Positions 55,799 through 64,000 of a DNA stretch of 64,000 nucleotides are shown piece by piece. The DNA is from Trinickia symbiotica (lineage in GTDB: Bacteria; Pseudomonadota; Gammaproteobacteria; Burkholderiales; Burkholderiaceae): positions 62,001-126,000 of the forward strand of contig NZ_PTIR01000015.1 in NCBI RefSeq assembly GCF_002934455.1, given 5' to 3'. The notes beneath the pieces are model-generated. The model ran no database searches and was not told the DNA's origin. It saw nothing but the letters and a program-made list of their open reading frames with translations. How positions within the stretch are numbered: the stretch's first letter is position 1; the number at the start of each line of letters is the position of its first letter. A program made the translations under genes and the position numbers.

Positions 55799-57271
55799 TT
55801 AATTCTCGGCGACCAATGCTTCGAGAGGCAGAATGGCGGTCAACGAGAAACCCGCGCCCGGCGCCGTTCGAATCCGGATTTCGCCATTCAACCGGGCAGC
55901 TCGTTCACGCAGTCCGAGCAAGCCGAGCGAATGTCGGCTCGGACTTGCGTCGCGCGCGGCACCACGGCCATTGTCGCTGATCCGCACGATGCAGTACCGG
56001 CTGTCGTGCTCGATCGCGACCACGACTTCAGTTGCGCCCGAATGTCGCGCAACGTTGGTCAGCGACTCCTGGACGATGCGGAAGACCTCGATCCTGCTTT
56101 CGCGGCTGAATGCCATGCCGGCAACATCGAAGCGGCTGGTTACGCGCATGCCCGAGCGTATCGAAAACTCCTTGATCAGCCATTCAATGGTCGGAATCAA
56201 CCCGAGATCGTCGAGCATCGCCGGGCGCAGGTCGGCCGAGATTCTCCGCACGGAGTCGATCAAACCATCGATCAATGTATAGATGCCGCGCAAGCCCACC
56301 GAGGATCGTGACGACACCTCCATGTCGAGATCTTGCTCGAGCAGCGTCACCGCCATTTTTAGCGCGGTCAGTTGTTGCCCCAGATCGTCATGGAGTTCTC
56401 TGGCAATGCGGGCCTTTTCCTCTTCTCTGACCTGTTGCGTATGCCCCGACAATCGCTTCAGTTCTTCGCGAGACGTCCGCAACGCCTCCTCGTTTCGTTT
56501 GCGATCGCTGATGTCGATCACCCAGCTCACCATGCGATAGGGCTTGCCGGCAAGATCCCAAAGCGCCTGCCCGCGGGACTGTACCCAGCGGAATTGACCC
56601 GATCGGGTCGACACACGATATTCCACGTCGAAGGGTCGCCGGTGCTTTAGATGCGCGTTCAAGGCCTCCCTGACCTTGCCGGTGTCGTCCGGATGAATCG
56701 CATCGAGATGCGCCCGCCTCTCATTGGGTAGCTCATGATCTCCATATCCCAGAATCGCCTTGAATTGAGGCGAAAAATAGATTTCGTCCGATTGCAGATT
56801 CCAGTCCCACAGGCCCGCGGCTGCCCCTCGTACGACAAGCTGAAATCGCTCCTCGCTCGCCGCGAGTGCCGCAGCGGCACTGTGCCGCTCTATGGCGTAG
56901 TGAATGGCGCGCCTCAGTAACGACGGTTCGATGTCCCGCTTGAGTAAATAATCCTGCGCGCCCTCGTGTATCGCCAGCAAACCGACGGACATGTCGTCGA
57001 GCCCAGTGAGCACGAGCACCGGCAGATCGGGGGCCTGCCGATGAAATGCGCGAAACGTATCCAGCCCTTGCGCGTCGGGCAAGCCCAGGTCGAGGAGCAC
57101 GACATCGACTCGTGCCGCGCGCAACTGGGCCGCAGCCTCCGACAGCCGCTCGGCCCTCAGCAAGCGAAGCTTGAATGCCGAAACTTCGGAGAGCGCATCC
57201 TCGATGAGCCAAGCATCTGTCGGACTGTCTTCGACGAGGAGAACCTGAACTTCCGCGTCGGGTGAGTTCAT
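55799..57271 (-). CDS. Hybrid sensor kinase: receiver, PAS, HisKA_3, HATPase
   Basis: The 490-aa soluble kinase starts at 57271. Receiver domain: E14-D15, phospho-acceptor Asp61 in VVLLDLGLPDAQG, Lys111. PAS/PAC follows at about 140-258 (GLWDWNLQSDEIYFSPQFKA). The NarL-class dimerisation domain has His294 in RIARELHDDLGQQ, and the ATPase end has VRISDNGRGA and LLGLRERAARLNG. Having the receiver at the N-terminus suggests it is itself controlled by another kinase. No membrane helix. It overlaps the preceding receiver gene by 4 bases (ATGA). HisKA_3 kinases usually drive NarL-type regulators, none of which is adjacent. Confidence 0.92.
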   Translation of the reverse strand: MNSPDAEVQVLLVEDSPTDAWLIEDALSEVSAFKLRLLRAERLSEAAAQLRAARVDVVLLDLGLPDAQGLDTFRAFHRQAPDLPVLVLTGLDDMSVGLLAIHEGAQDYLLKRDIEPSLLRRAIHYAIERHSAAAALAASEERFQLVVRGAAAGLWDWNLQSDEIYFSPQFKAILGYGDHELPNERRAHLDAIHPDDTGKVREALNAHLKHRRPFDVEYRVSTRSGQFRWVQSRGQALWDLAGKPYRMVSWVIDISDRKRNEEALRTSREELKRLSGHTQQVREEEKARIARELHDDLGQQLTALKMAVTLLEQDLDMEVSSRSSVGLRGIYTLIDGLIDSVRRISADLRPAMLDDLGLIPTIEWLIKEFSIRSGMRVTSRFDVAGMAFSRESRIEVFRIVQESLTNVARHSGATEVVVAIEHDSRYCIVRISDNGRGAARDASPSRHSLGLLGLRERAARLNGEIRIRTAPGAGFSLTAILPLEALVAEN

Positions 57272-57720
57272 GGCTTGACCGGAGGAAGGGTAACCACGCT
57301 GAACCAGAAGTCGCTGATGCTGCGCACTACGTCCGTGAACTTTTCGAAGTCGACTGGCTTGGTGATATAGCAATTCGCGTGGAGACCGTATGACCTCAGA
57401 ACATCTTCCTCCGCTTTCGATGTCGTCAAGACCACGACCGGGATATCGCTCAACGCGGGATCGCGTTTCAATTCCTGAAGCACTTCCCGACCACTCATTT
57501 TCGGCAGATTCAGATCGAGAATGATGAGTCCTGGTCGGTGTGCGGAGCCGTTCGGCCCTCGTTGCTTCAAATAGCGCATCGCAGCCACTCCGTCTTCAAC
57601 GACATGGAGCGGATTCAACACGCGGTACTCGAGCAACGCCTCGCGCGTCATCATCGCATCCGAGGGGCTGTCCTCCACCAGAAGAATGTCTACGAGGCTG
57701 CGCGACATGTCGATCACCAT
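57268..57720 (-). CDS. Single-domain response regulator (Rcp1-like)
   Basis: The 150-aa stand-alone receiver has the acidic pair E16-D17 in ILLVEDSPSDAMMTREAL, phospho-acceptor Asp69 in LIILDLNLPKMSG, VVLTTSKAEED, and Lys in CYITKPVDFEKF. The extended loop after strand 2 is typical of Rcp1-like receivers linked to PAS- or phytochrome-containing kinases. There is no output domain, so it passes phosphate within a relay. It is the first gene of the operon with the hybrid kinase; a Met 4 codons later is an alternative start. Confidence 0.92.
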   Translation of the reverse strand: MVIDMSRSLVDILLVEDSPSDAMMTREALLEYRVLNPLHVVEDGVAAMRYLKQRGPNGSAHRPGLIILDLNLPKMSGREVLQELKRDPALSDIPVVVLTTSKAEEDVLRSYGLHANCYITKPVDFEKFTDVVRSISDFWFSVVTLPPVKP

Positions 57721-58030
57721 GCACCGTCCCTTCGCATCGTGCGATTGAAGGCTTTCCCAACGGTAGCTCTCGGCAAGGCAAAGCGCTTGACTTCGGCTTC
57801 CCGCTCACGTGTGCCAACAAGCACGACTTTGAAGAATGAAGCTCCAAAAAGTATGCGCGCAGCTGCAAACCGACTGAGCGTGTCGTCTAGCCGCGGTGGC
57901 AACCGAAACCCAAGTCGACAAGAAAAAAATGACTGAGAAATGAATTGCAGTATAGACGGCGACATCGGCTCGACAAGAAGAAAAAACAACTGATATCGCT
58001 GACGTTGATGCTGCCCAACATCGCGCGGGG
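57721..58030. other. 310-bp gap upstream of the receiver-kinase operon
   Basis: The region lies between the receiver gene start and the sigma-54 activator stop. It holds the leftward promoter at 57949-57976, whose transcript would have a leader of about 220 bases. Open frames here have no ribosome site. Confidence 0.5.
57949..57976 (-). promoter_or_regulatory. Possible sigma-70 promoter of the receiver-kinase operon
   Basis: On the minus strand TTGTCG (complement of 57971-57976) and TATACT (complement of 57949-57954) are spaced 16 bases. The -10 is good and the -35 moderate. Confidence 0.5.
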
Positions 58031-59407
58031 TTATGCGCTGATTCGCTCGTTATCGAAGATCCGATACTTTCGCATCTTTTCCCACAAGACCTTCCGACTG
58101 ATCCCCAAATACTGTGCCGTTTCCTGGCGCCGCCACCCGTTCGTTGCCAGCGCTTCGAGCACGCGGCTCCGATCGGCCATGTCCAACCTGTTTCGCCCCA
58201 TGGCTGATTCGGATATCCGTTCCGCCAATGTAGCCTGTATTCTCTGCGCGTTCGCGAGCAGACTGCGTAACCGCGGGGCGTCCCAGGCCCGAGTCTGCAT
58301 CACCGTGACCCCGACTCTCTCGGCCAGGTTACGGAGCTCTCGCACGTTGCCGGGAAATCGCATCTGCGAGATCGCGGTGCACAGCCACTGCGGCACGTCT
58401 GGCAGCGCCGCACGCAGTTCGTCACCCAGCATCGCGGCGATGACCGACTTGAAGATGGCGATCTTGTCGATCTCGCCCCGCTCCTCGAGCGACGGAACAT
58501 GCAACTCGATGACGGCGAGCCGATAGTAAAGATCGGCCCGAAATGCGCCGTCCCTCACGAGGTAAGGAAGGTCCTTGTTGGTCGCCGCGAGAACACGAAG
58601 GTCCACCTGCACCGGCGTCCCGGCCCCGACCCTCGTCACCGCGCCATCCTCCAGCACTCGCAAAAGCTTCACCTGCTGATGGAGCGGCAGATCGCCGATC
58701 TCGTCGAGAAACAATGTGCCGCCGTGGGCTCGTTCGAAATAGCCCTTGTGCGTACCCACCGCGCCCGTAAACGCTCCTTTTGCGTGGCCGAAAAAAAGCG
58801 ATTCGAAGAGGCCATCAGGAACCGCGCCACAATTGACAGGCACGAACGATCCTATGCAGCGACGCGAGTGCTTCTGATGCAGCAACTGCGCAATGCGCTC
58901 CTTTCCGACCCCCGTCTCGCCGCGGATCAGGACGCTCGTATTGAAATCGGCAACCATGTCGACTTCACGAAGTAATGCCCGCATACATTCGGACTGTGCC
59001 ACCATCGCACCGGCGTCAGTCGCTCGGGTGGCACTCGCCTGCAATCGCACCGCGAGATTCGCGACCATGGTGCGTAGCCCCGCGCGTGAAAAATCGAGCG
59101 GCAATGCATGGAAGTCTTGCGGCAAAAGCTGACCTGGCCCCCGTGGCACTTCGCCGATCCAGATGATCGGCATCGAGATGGCGCGCTGGCATTCGCCGAT
59201 CGCCGCGGCGGATCCGTCGATCACGGTGGTGCTTATCATCGCCAGCGATGCGCGCGACGGACTTGCCGTCGCCGGGATCGCCAGCTCGTCGGTCGGAATG
59301 ATGTTGATGTCGACACCGTTCAGGTAGCGCGCAACACGGTCGGCGAGGTCGACGTCCCCTCCCAGTACATAGATATCGAGTTCGCCAATTTGGTCAGCGC
59401 CTTTCAT
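58031..59407 (-). CDS. Sigma-54-dependent activator with VpsR/FleQ-like N-terminus
   Basis: The 458-aa enhancer-binding protein has three parts. Residues 1-125 form a receiver-like fold without the phospho-acceptor aspartate at the expected place ([18 protein letters not shown]), as in VpsR/FlrA-type regulators. The AAA+ domain has Walker A GETGVGKE (163-170), the sigma-54 contact loop GAFTGA (211-216), [14 protein letters not shown] and [21 protein letters not shown]-terminal Fis-type helix-turn-helix follows ([20 protein letters not shown]). Start 59407 is preferred over 59440 because it follows a purine-rich site. Relatives control exopolysaccharide with c-di-GMP, and an EPS locus begins 1.4 kb away. 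Confidence 0.9.
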   Translation of the reverse strand: MKGADQIGELDIYVLGGDVDLADRVARYLNGVDINIIPTDELAIPATASPSRASLAMISTTVIDGSAAAIGECQRAISMPIIWIGEVPRGPGQLLPQDFHALPLDFSRAGLRTMVANLAVRLQASATRATDAGAMVAQSECMRALLREVDMVADFNTSVLIRGETGVGKERIAQLLHQKHSRRCIGSFVPVNCGAVPDGLFESLFFGHAKGAFTGAVGTHKGYFERAHGGTLFLDEIGDLPLHQQVKLLRVLEDGAVTRVGAGTPVQVDLRVLAATNKDLPYLVRDGAFRADLYYRLAVIELHVPSLEERGEIDKIAIFKSVIAAMLGDELRAALPDVPQWLCTAISQMRFPGNVRELRNLAERVGVTVMQTRAWDAPRLRSLLANAQRIQATLAERISESAMGRNRLDMADRSRVLEALATNGWRRQETAQYLGISRKVLWEKMRKYRIFDNERISA

Positions 59408-59542
59408 CTTTCGCTCGTCAGTGGACGGGCCCGCTTGCACGACTCGTAGCGAGCGTTAAGTCTCGCGAAGTCGGTGCGCAGCCCTGAGAATCGTTTCCAG
59501 CCGATTGATTCGGATTGTTTCTTTCAAAAAGTCAACCGAAAA

Positions 59543-60556
59543 TTAATCGACACCCATGTCAGCGGCCGACCGCATGATACTGACTCGCGTCGAACGGTAT
59601 TCCGCCGGTGTTATGCCAAACCTTTTCAAAAATTGCTTGCGCAAATGATCGCCGTTAAAGAGGCCACAGTGGCGCGCAATTTTGTCCATCGGCAGCGCGG
59701 TATTGTCCAACAAAGACCTGGCGCTCTCCAATCGGACCTTCGAGAGATACTCGTGGGGGGTCATCCCGACTTCACTCCTGAATCGGCGCTGGAAATTCCG
59801 CTCGCTCATCAACGCCAGCTTGGCCATCTCCGATATGGATACACGTTCGCCGTAGTGCTCTTTCAGCCACTGAACGGCAGTCTCGATCCTCTCGCTAAGA
59901 CCGGAAATTTCGGGTTGTCCAGCGGAGACCGCGAGGGTTCGCATACGCAGCGCGATCGAAGCCTTCAATGCCGTTTGATGCGTGCTGCGCTCCGTTTCTG
60001 AAGCGATCTGCCGGCTCTTCGCTGTTCGCCCGTTGCGTTCGGCGCCAGCGTGATCCAGCGCACTCGAGGCTCCAGGTAAGCCGGGAAAGCCCGCCACCAT
60101 TACCGCTCCGGCTTGCAAAAAAAGCGGGATTATCTCACTCTTTCCGTCAGCGTCCGCGAGCCATGAAAGAATTTCCGCGTCGCAAGTGGCCGAATCGGGA
60201 AATGGCTGCGGCACGACGATTGCATCGAAATCGGCCGGGTCGACATCGCTAACGGCGACAGACCATACCGGCATCGAGGAATTTTCCCGAAAAACGAAAC
60301 CGGCGTGGCCGGAGACAACTGTAATGCTCCCGTTTTGGCAATGGGTGGCCTGCTCCTTTCCGACGCCAAACCGCTCACAGGTCCTCGCCAAGGTTTGCGC
60401 GACGTCAATCAATGGAAACTCATCATGCACGAGAATAGCGACACGTAGGCCGCTGCCGAAGTTCGCCGTGAAACGGTTCCCGATGTCTTGTTGCTCGGCG
60501 ACGGGTTGGTACGCGTACTTCACTGTTGGCTGGCTTTCGCTCTTACTTGAAGTCAT
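59543..60556 (-). CDS. GlxA-type AraC regulator (copy 2)
   Basis: The 337-aa regulator has a DJ-1-like N-terminal domain (LRVAILVHDEFPLIDVAQTL, ITVVSGHAGFVFR, FDAIVVPQPFPD), a linker, and a C-terminal AraC domain (VSISEMAKLALMSERNFQRR, MDKIARHCGLFNGDHLRKQF). It is a paralogue of the gene at 54874-55794. It starts at 60556 with GAGGGG close upstream. The 135-base gap to the sigma-54 activator on the same strand allows co-transcription. Confidence 0.88.
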   Translation of the reverse strand: MTSSKSESQPTVKYAYQPVAEQQDIGNRFTANFGSGLRVAILVHDEFPLIDVAQTLARTCERFGVGKEQATHCQNGSITVVSGHAGFVFRENSSMPVWSVAVSDVDPADFDAIVVPQPFPDSATCDAEILSWLADADGKSEIIPLFLQAGAVMVAGFPGLPGASSALDHAGAERNGRTAKSRQIASETERSTHQTALKASIALRMRTLAVSAGQPEISGLSERIETAVQWLKEHYGERVSISEMAKLALMSERNFQRRFRSEVGMTPHEYLSKVRLESARSLLDNTALPMDKIARHCGLFNGDHLRKQFLKRFGITPAEYRSTRVSIMRSAADMGVD

Positions 60557-60843
60557 AAACCCCTCGTTATGGCTGGCAAGTCGACGTTCCGCACCGCGTC
60601 ATAAGTCTACCTATATCTTTTTCCGCCCACAGGGGTTTTGTCGGAACGGTAGGTTTTGTTGGCAGAATTTGCGTGAGTCAATCTCATCCGCATGAGGGCA
60701 AAATCCGGAAATTCTTTCCAATTGTCAACAACAAACGAGCGATTATATATATGTAATATTCACCAAAAATCGGGACGCGGAAATATACAGACCTGCCTGT
60801 TCAGTTCCGGTGTCATTGACGTGCTTCACCTGCGGCCCCTACA
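60557..60843. other. 287-bp AT-rich intergenic region
   Basis: There is no gene. A perfect leftward TATAAT (complement of 60742-60747) lies in an ATATAT run, 186 bases before the AraC-type gene, with only a weak -35. It also separates the regulators from the exopolysaccharide genes. Confidence 0.45.
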
Positions 60844-61917
60844 TCAGGCCCCTCGCCCATACACCACCCTCGACGCGATCGATCCGTACTGGTCCGCGGT
60901 ATCGGCGAGCGTCAAACCATGGAGCCGGCGTTCAGCTCTGTCCTGCCGTAGCGCCACGACGAGCGCGCGCGCATAGGCCATCGTGTCGTTCGCTTCGATC
61001 AGTTGGACGTTTTTCAGCCGCTTCGCGAACACGAATGAAGGAATCGCATTCGCAACGATAGGGACCCCGGATGCGAGCGCTTCGATAAACGCAATGCTGT
61101 GCGCTTCCGAGAGCGATGGCATAGCGAATACATTGGCTTCCGACAGCAGGTGCGGGATATCCGAGCGCGGACCTTCGACGGTCACTCGATCCGCAATGCC
61201 CAGTTCGTGCGTAAGCTCGATCACCGCTTGGTGGTAGGCCGGATCTTCGATGACGCCATACAACCCGAGGCGAGCCGTCGGCACTTCCCTCAGCACCTCT
61301 CTAAACGCTCGCACGGTTTGGAGTTGGTTCTTGACCGCCGTATAACGTCCGAGCTGCACCACGTGAGCCGAAGCCTTACCGCCCTGTGGGCGGCCCACAG
61401 TTGAAAAGCGCGAGACGTCCACGCCGTTCGGAATGACCGACATTGCGGGATGAGCGCCGACTGCCGCGATATAGTCGTCGACGTTCGCCTGCGAGACGCC
61501 GATCACCGCGCGCGCGCGTCGGCGCAAGATTCGCTCTACCCCGCGGAATACCGGATACGCGAAATCGTTCGTGGCCGAATGCATGACAAACACGATCGGA
61601 ACAGCGATGGGGAGAGCGCGCGCATAAAACGACGGAATAGTCGCATGCGCAAAGACCACGTCGGGTCGAAAGCGCCGAGCGACTCTGAAGAGATGCCATA
61701 GCTTTCCTAGCAGAGGATATCGTCGCCGTGGAAACCGGCATACGACGCCGTCTTTATCGAGGGCTGCGCGCAGTTCGGCGAAGTCCTCGTGTTCGGGCAA
61801 AAGCGAAGTGACCCCGACGGGGTGCCCTTGACGGCGCTGATATGCAGCAAGGTCCTTTACCAGCACTTCAGCGCCTGACAACCGCGGCGCCAGCACGAGA
61901 TGAAGTATTCGCATCAT
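60844..61917 (-). CDS. Glycosyltransferase family 4-like enzyme
   Basis: The 357-aa GT-B enzyme begins MMRILHLVLAPRLSGAEVLV. It has acceptor-domain features (VVFAHATIPSFYARALPI), IGVSQANVDDYIA, VIPNGVDVSRF and the donor-site E-x7-E motif in MPSLSEAHSIAFIEALASG, where a nucleotide sugar is bound. It should add one sugar to the exopolysaccharide repeat on the cytoplasmic side. The start overlaps the flippase stop (ATGA). The frame is open upstream to 62865, but that part is antisense-like noise inside the flippase gene. Confidence 0.9.
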   Translation of the reverse strand: MMRILHLVLAPRLSGAEVLVKDLAAYQRRQGHPVGVTSLLPEHEDFAELRAALDKDGVVCRFPRRRYPLLGKLWHLFRVARRFRPDVVFAHATIPSFYARALPIAVPIVFVMHSATNDFAYPVFRGVERILRRRARAVIGVSQANVDDYIAAVGAHPAMSVIPNGVDVSRFSTVGRPQGGKASAHVVQLGRYTAVKNQLQTVRAFREVLREVPTARLGLYGVIEDPAYHQAVIELTHELGIADRVTVEGPRSDIPHLLSEANVFAMPSLSEAHSIAFIEALASGVPIVANAIPSFVFAKRLKNVQLIEANDTMAYARALVVALRQDRAERRLHGLTLADTADQYGSIASRVVYGRGA

Positions 61918-63179
61918 GACCTCTTGACGAGCCGATAGAGCATCAGCGCCGCCGCAGCGCCAAGTCCTGCTGTCATCGACCAAGCAAGCCCGACTACGCC
62001 GTAGTGCCTTGTTGCGATCGGCACCATCACGGCAAGCATGATGACCTGAAGCAGCGAACCGTGTGTTGCCGCTTTCGCGTCGCCTACTGCGCGCAGGTAC
62101 GCTACCAGTACCGCAATCAGAGCACCAATAGCCATGTTGACAACAAAGATCCTGAAGAGCGGAACAGCAACCAACCACGATCGGCCGAGCAACAATGATA
62201 AAAACGGTCCGGCGAACGCACGCAATAGCAGGACGATCGCCGCCAATCCCACGGTCGCGAGCGCAAGATATCGTTTGACGAGGAGGGCCGCCTTTGCCGG
62301 GTCGAGCCGGTGATTTGCGGAGAACGTCGGGAAAAGATATTGCGACATGGCGATCGCAGCGTCCGCAAGCAGCAGCTGGGCGAGCCTCGATGACATTTGA
62401 TATGCCCCAAGCTCTGACGGCCCGAGCAGTCTTGCCACGATAACTTTGTCGAACTGGTTGAGGAATAGGCTGACTACACTTGACGCCCAGATCCAACGAC
62501 TGAAGTGGAGGTAATGTCCGATTCCCGACCACGACAGACGAACCTGCGGTCTCGGGGTCATCGCCGTCCACGTCAGCGTTGTCTTCAACGTCTCCCCGGC
62601 GATCGCGCCGATCAGCGCCGAATAGGCCCCTATACCACCCACAGCCATACCGATGCTCGAGCAGCAATCCACGAGCGCTACAGATATTTCGACGCCGGCG
62701 ACCTGCGCAAACCGACGCTCGCGTTGCGTCACGAAGTAAGCCGGCGATGCAAGACCTCGCATCAGCGGCGGCACAGCCGCAAGTTGCAACAGCATCAGCG
62801 CTCCGCCGAGATGAAACGCGCTTGCCATAACCGGAGCGAGCAAGAGGAGGCAAAGCGAGATGCATAGGCCGCGCGTCGCGAGCGTCGTCAGCACCGCACC
62901 GAGTTCGGCTCGGCTGGGATCGTTTCGCCCTTGCACGATCGCCTGCGAGAGGCCGGTATCCGAAAGCGACTCTGCGATAGCGATTGCAAGCAGCGCCACG
63001 CCGATGCTACCGATGGCCGCGGGCCCGAGAATGCGTCCGAGCAGCAGGAATTTCGCCGCAACGAGCGCACGCACGAATGCCTGCTGCAAAAGCACCCAAG
63101 TCGCGGCGCTCGTGCCAAAGCCCGCTCGCACGGATAGTTGCGGCAACCCGATCGACCGAAATAAGTTCGTTAGCTGCAT
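61914..63179 (-). CDS. Oligosaccharide flippase (Wzx-like)
   Basis: The 421-aa membrane protein has about 12 helices and belongs to the polysaccharide-exporter/MATE-like superfamily. FLLLGRILGPAAIGSIGVAL in the first helices and NQFDKVIVARLLGPSELGAY in the middle repeat the RxLGP-x3-G motif of Wzx proteins. It should flip the lipid-linked repeat unit across the inner membrane. The start MQLTNLFRSIGLPQL at 63179 is the first Met before the conserved part. It is coupled to the glycosyltransferase by a 4-base overlap. Confidence 0.9.
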   Translation of the reverse strand: MQLTNLFRSIGLPQLSVRAGFGTSAATWVLLQQAFVRALVAAKFLLLGRILGPAAIGSIGVALLAIAIAESLSDTGLSQAIVQGRNDPSRAELGAVLTTLATRGLCISLCLLLLAPVMASAFHLGGALMLLQLAAVPPLMRGLASPAYFVTQRERRFAQVAGVEISVALVDCCSSIGMAVGGIGAYSALIGAIAGETLKTTLTWTAMTPRPQVRLSWSGIGHYLHFSRWIWASSVVSLFLNQFDKVIVARLLGPSELGAYQMSSRLAQLLLADAAIAMSQYLFPTFSANHRLDPAKAALLVKRYLALATVGLAAIVLLLRAFAGPFLSLLLGRSWLVAVPLFRIFVVNMAIGALIAVLVAYLRAVGDAKAATHGSLLQVIMLAVMVPIATRHYGVVGLAWSMTAGLGAAAALMLYRLVKRS

Positions 63180-63214
63180 GGATCGAGAGCGATTCGCGTT
63201 GGCCTTGTGTTCAT

Positions 63215-63649
63215 TTACCGTAATTTGGCGGGACAAACATTGATCGGGTAACTCCTGCATCCGCGCAGCGATACACGCTTCTTGACTTTGCGCGCGGCGA
63301 GGAAGGGATAGCTCGACATCGGCGGCGCGGGTTCGACGGACAGGTTCGCGAGCGACGGCACGAGGTGCCGATTGTCGTCCGGTATCGAAGGTGCAAGCAG
63401 ATCTTGGTCCGCCCGAGACGTCGCACCCGCTGCCGCAGCAGGGCCAAGTTGCCACATATCGTTGTGAATTGCGCTGCCCGTGCGTGGATCGACCAGCCCC
63501 GGATTGGTTGACCGATCGAGTTCCGCAAAACCGGTGCCGCCGTACGCAAATGCATCGCCACGGGCGCCCGAATAGGGCGATGAATCGCCTGCGAAGCAGT
63601 AAGCAGCATGAACGACCAGTATGCAACAGACGGGCAACAGCTTTGTCAT
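63215..63649 (-). CDS. Exported protein of unknown function in the EPS locus (144 aa)
   Basis: MTKLLPVCCILVVHAAYCFA is a signal peptide with cleavage after CFA. The mature part is Pro/Ser/Ala-rich and has no known fold (SSPYSGARGDAFAYGG, DNRHLVPSLANLSVEPAP); it ends in a basic Cys-containing tail. GAGG lies 5 bases before the ATG at 63649. It sits 66 bases downstream of the tyrosine kinase and 35 bases before the flippase, on the same strand, so it is part of the polysaccharide operon. I do not recognise a family. Confidence 0.65.
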   Translation of the reverse strand: MTKLLPVCCILVVHAAYCFAGDSSPYSGARGDAFAYGGTGFAELDRSTNPGLVDPRTGSAIHNDMWQLGPAAAAGATSRADQDLLAPSIPDDNRHLVPSLANLSVEPAPPMSSYPFLAARKVKKRVSLRGCRSYPINVCPAKLR

Positions 63650-63715
63650 GGACACCTCGTAAAGGTTGACCTGTTACACGGCGGGGAAGCGTGAGAGACG
63701 CCTCCACGCCCTGAT

Positions 63716-64000
63716 TCAAACCTTGGTCTGGTTGCTATAGATGTAGTAACCGTACTGATCGTGCCGAAAACGGCTGTATCGTGAGCCGTAGGTTCGATGG
63801 CTCGTATTGAGCTTGATGCCGTTCAGAACGACTCCTTTCACACCCACTCCCGCAAGCGCGAGGCGCCTTGTCGACTCCTCGATCTCGCCGAGCCGGTTAA
63901 CGTCGGCGCGAGTGACGATGAAGACGGTGCCCGCAAGCGCACCAAGCGCCTGCGCGTCCGACACAGGCAGGACCGGCGGCGAATCGATGAGCACGATGTC
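63716..64000 (-). CDS. Polysaccharide tyrosine autokinase, C-terminal part (cut by window edge)
   Basis: The last 94 residues of a Wzc/BceF-type kinase that controls polymer length. IVLIDSPPVLPVSDAQALG is the Walker A'/B region of the cytoplasmic BY-kinase domain. VFIVTRADVNRLGEIEEST and VGVKGVVLNGIKLNTS follow, and the C-terminal tyrosine cluster has seven Tyr in the last 29 residues (RTYGSRYSRFRHDQYGYYIY). These are the autophosphorylation sites. The N-terminal Wzz and membrane part lies beyond the window. Confidence 0.9.
   Translation of the reverse strand, partial: DIVLIDSPPVLPVSDAQALGALAGTVFIVTRADVNRLGEIEESTRRLALAGVGVKGVVLNGIKLNTSHRTYGSRYSRFRHDQYGYYIYSNQTKV

Noticed and set aside
60844-62865. 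673-codon version of the glycosyltransferase
   Set aside because: The extra N-terminal half lies inside the flippase gene in another frame and has no family resemblance; the GT-B fold starts at MMRILHLV.

Overview
The window looks like a chromosomal segment of a Burkholderiaceae bacterium (Burkholderia, Paraburkholderia, Trinickia or a close relative). The reasons are the high GC content, the housekeeping order greB, tRNA-Arg, spoT, rpoZ, gmk, yicC, rph, rdgB, hemW, the single-chain glucokinase-HexR fusion beside zwf and pgl, and a Burkholderia-type porin ending in Phe. The genus cannot be fixed from the sequence alone.

Layout. 1-8365: core information and nucleotide metabolism (truncated greB, two identical tRNA-Arg(ACG), then leftward gmk, rpoZ, spoT with yicC upstream, and rightward rph-rdgB-hemW), ending in tRNA-Ser(UGA). 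8366-20262: an accessory island inserted behind that tRNA. A 14-base copy of the tRNA 3' end recurs at 20249-20262. The island carries a leftward group (TIR/deoxyribosyltransferase-like protein, 71-aa protein, YaaC-like protein), a serine recombinase under a promoter full of TTACC/GGTAA motifs, a two-gene caspase-like unit, a SIR2-HerA anti-phage pair, and a toxin-immunity pair. 20283-26560: a LuxR-type receptor, three exported proteins including a papain-like protease, an MHS transporter, an OpgC-like acyltransferase and a 59-aa membrane protein.

26743-42197: core cell biology. It holds a ClC channel, minCDE, a GNAT acetyltransferase, a MASE4-GGDEF diguanylate cyclase, a coiled-coil protein, tRNA-Ser(CGA) with serS, then rarA, lolA, ftsK, trxB, an Smr protein and a TRIC/UPF0126 channel. 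42244-51458: a glucose regulon. The gtsABCD-type ABC importer runs leftward and zwf-pgl-glk/hexR runs rightward. Between them lies one palindrome (47077-47095) matching the HexR operator, which overlaps the -10 regions and spacers of two divergent promoters. Glucose is thus imported, phosphorylated and sent to 6-phosphogluconate by products of two divergent operons probably controlled by the HexR half of the glucokinase.

51864-64000: porin, Bcr/CflA exporter, and a signalling cluster (two paralogous GlxA-type AraC regulators, a hybrid kinase with its receiver protein, a sigma-54 activator). This precedes the end of an exopolysaccharide locus (glycosyltransferase, Wzx-like flippase, secreted protein, C-terminus of a tyrosine autokinase).

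The best candidates for something undescribed are the caspase-like gene with its unknown 212-aa partner (12257-14805, possibly frameshifted near its end), the YaaC / 71-aa / TIR-like group (8578-11372), and the compact recombinase control region (11522-11618). SIR2-HerA is an already known defence system.
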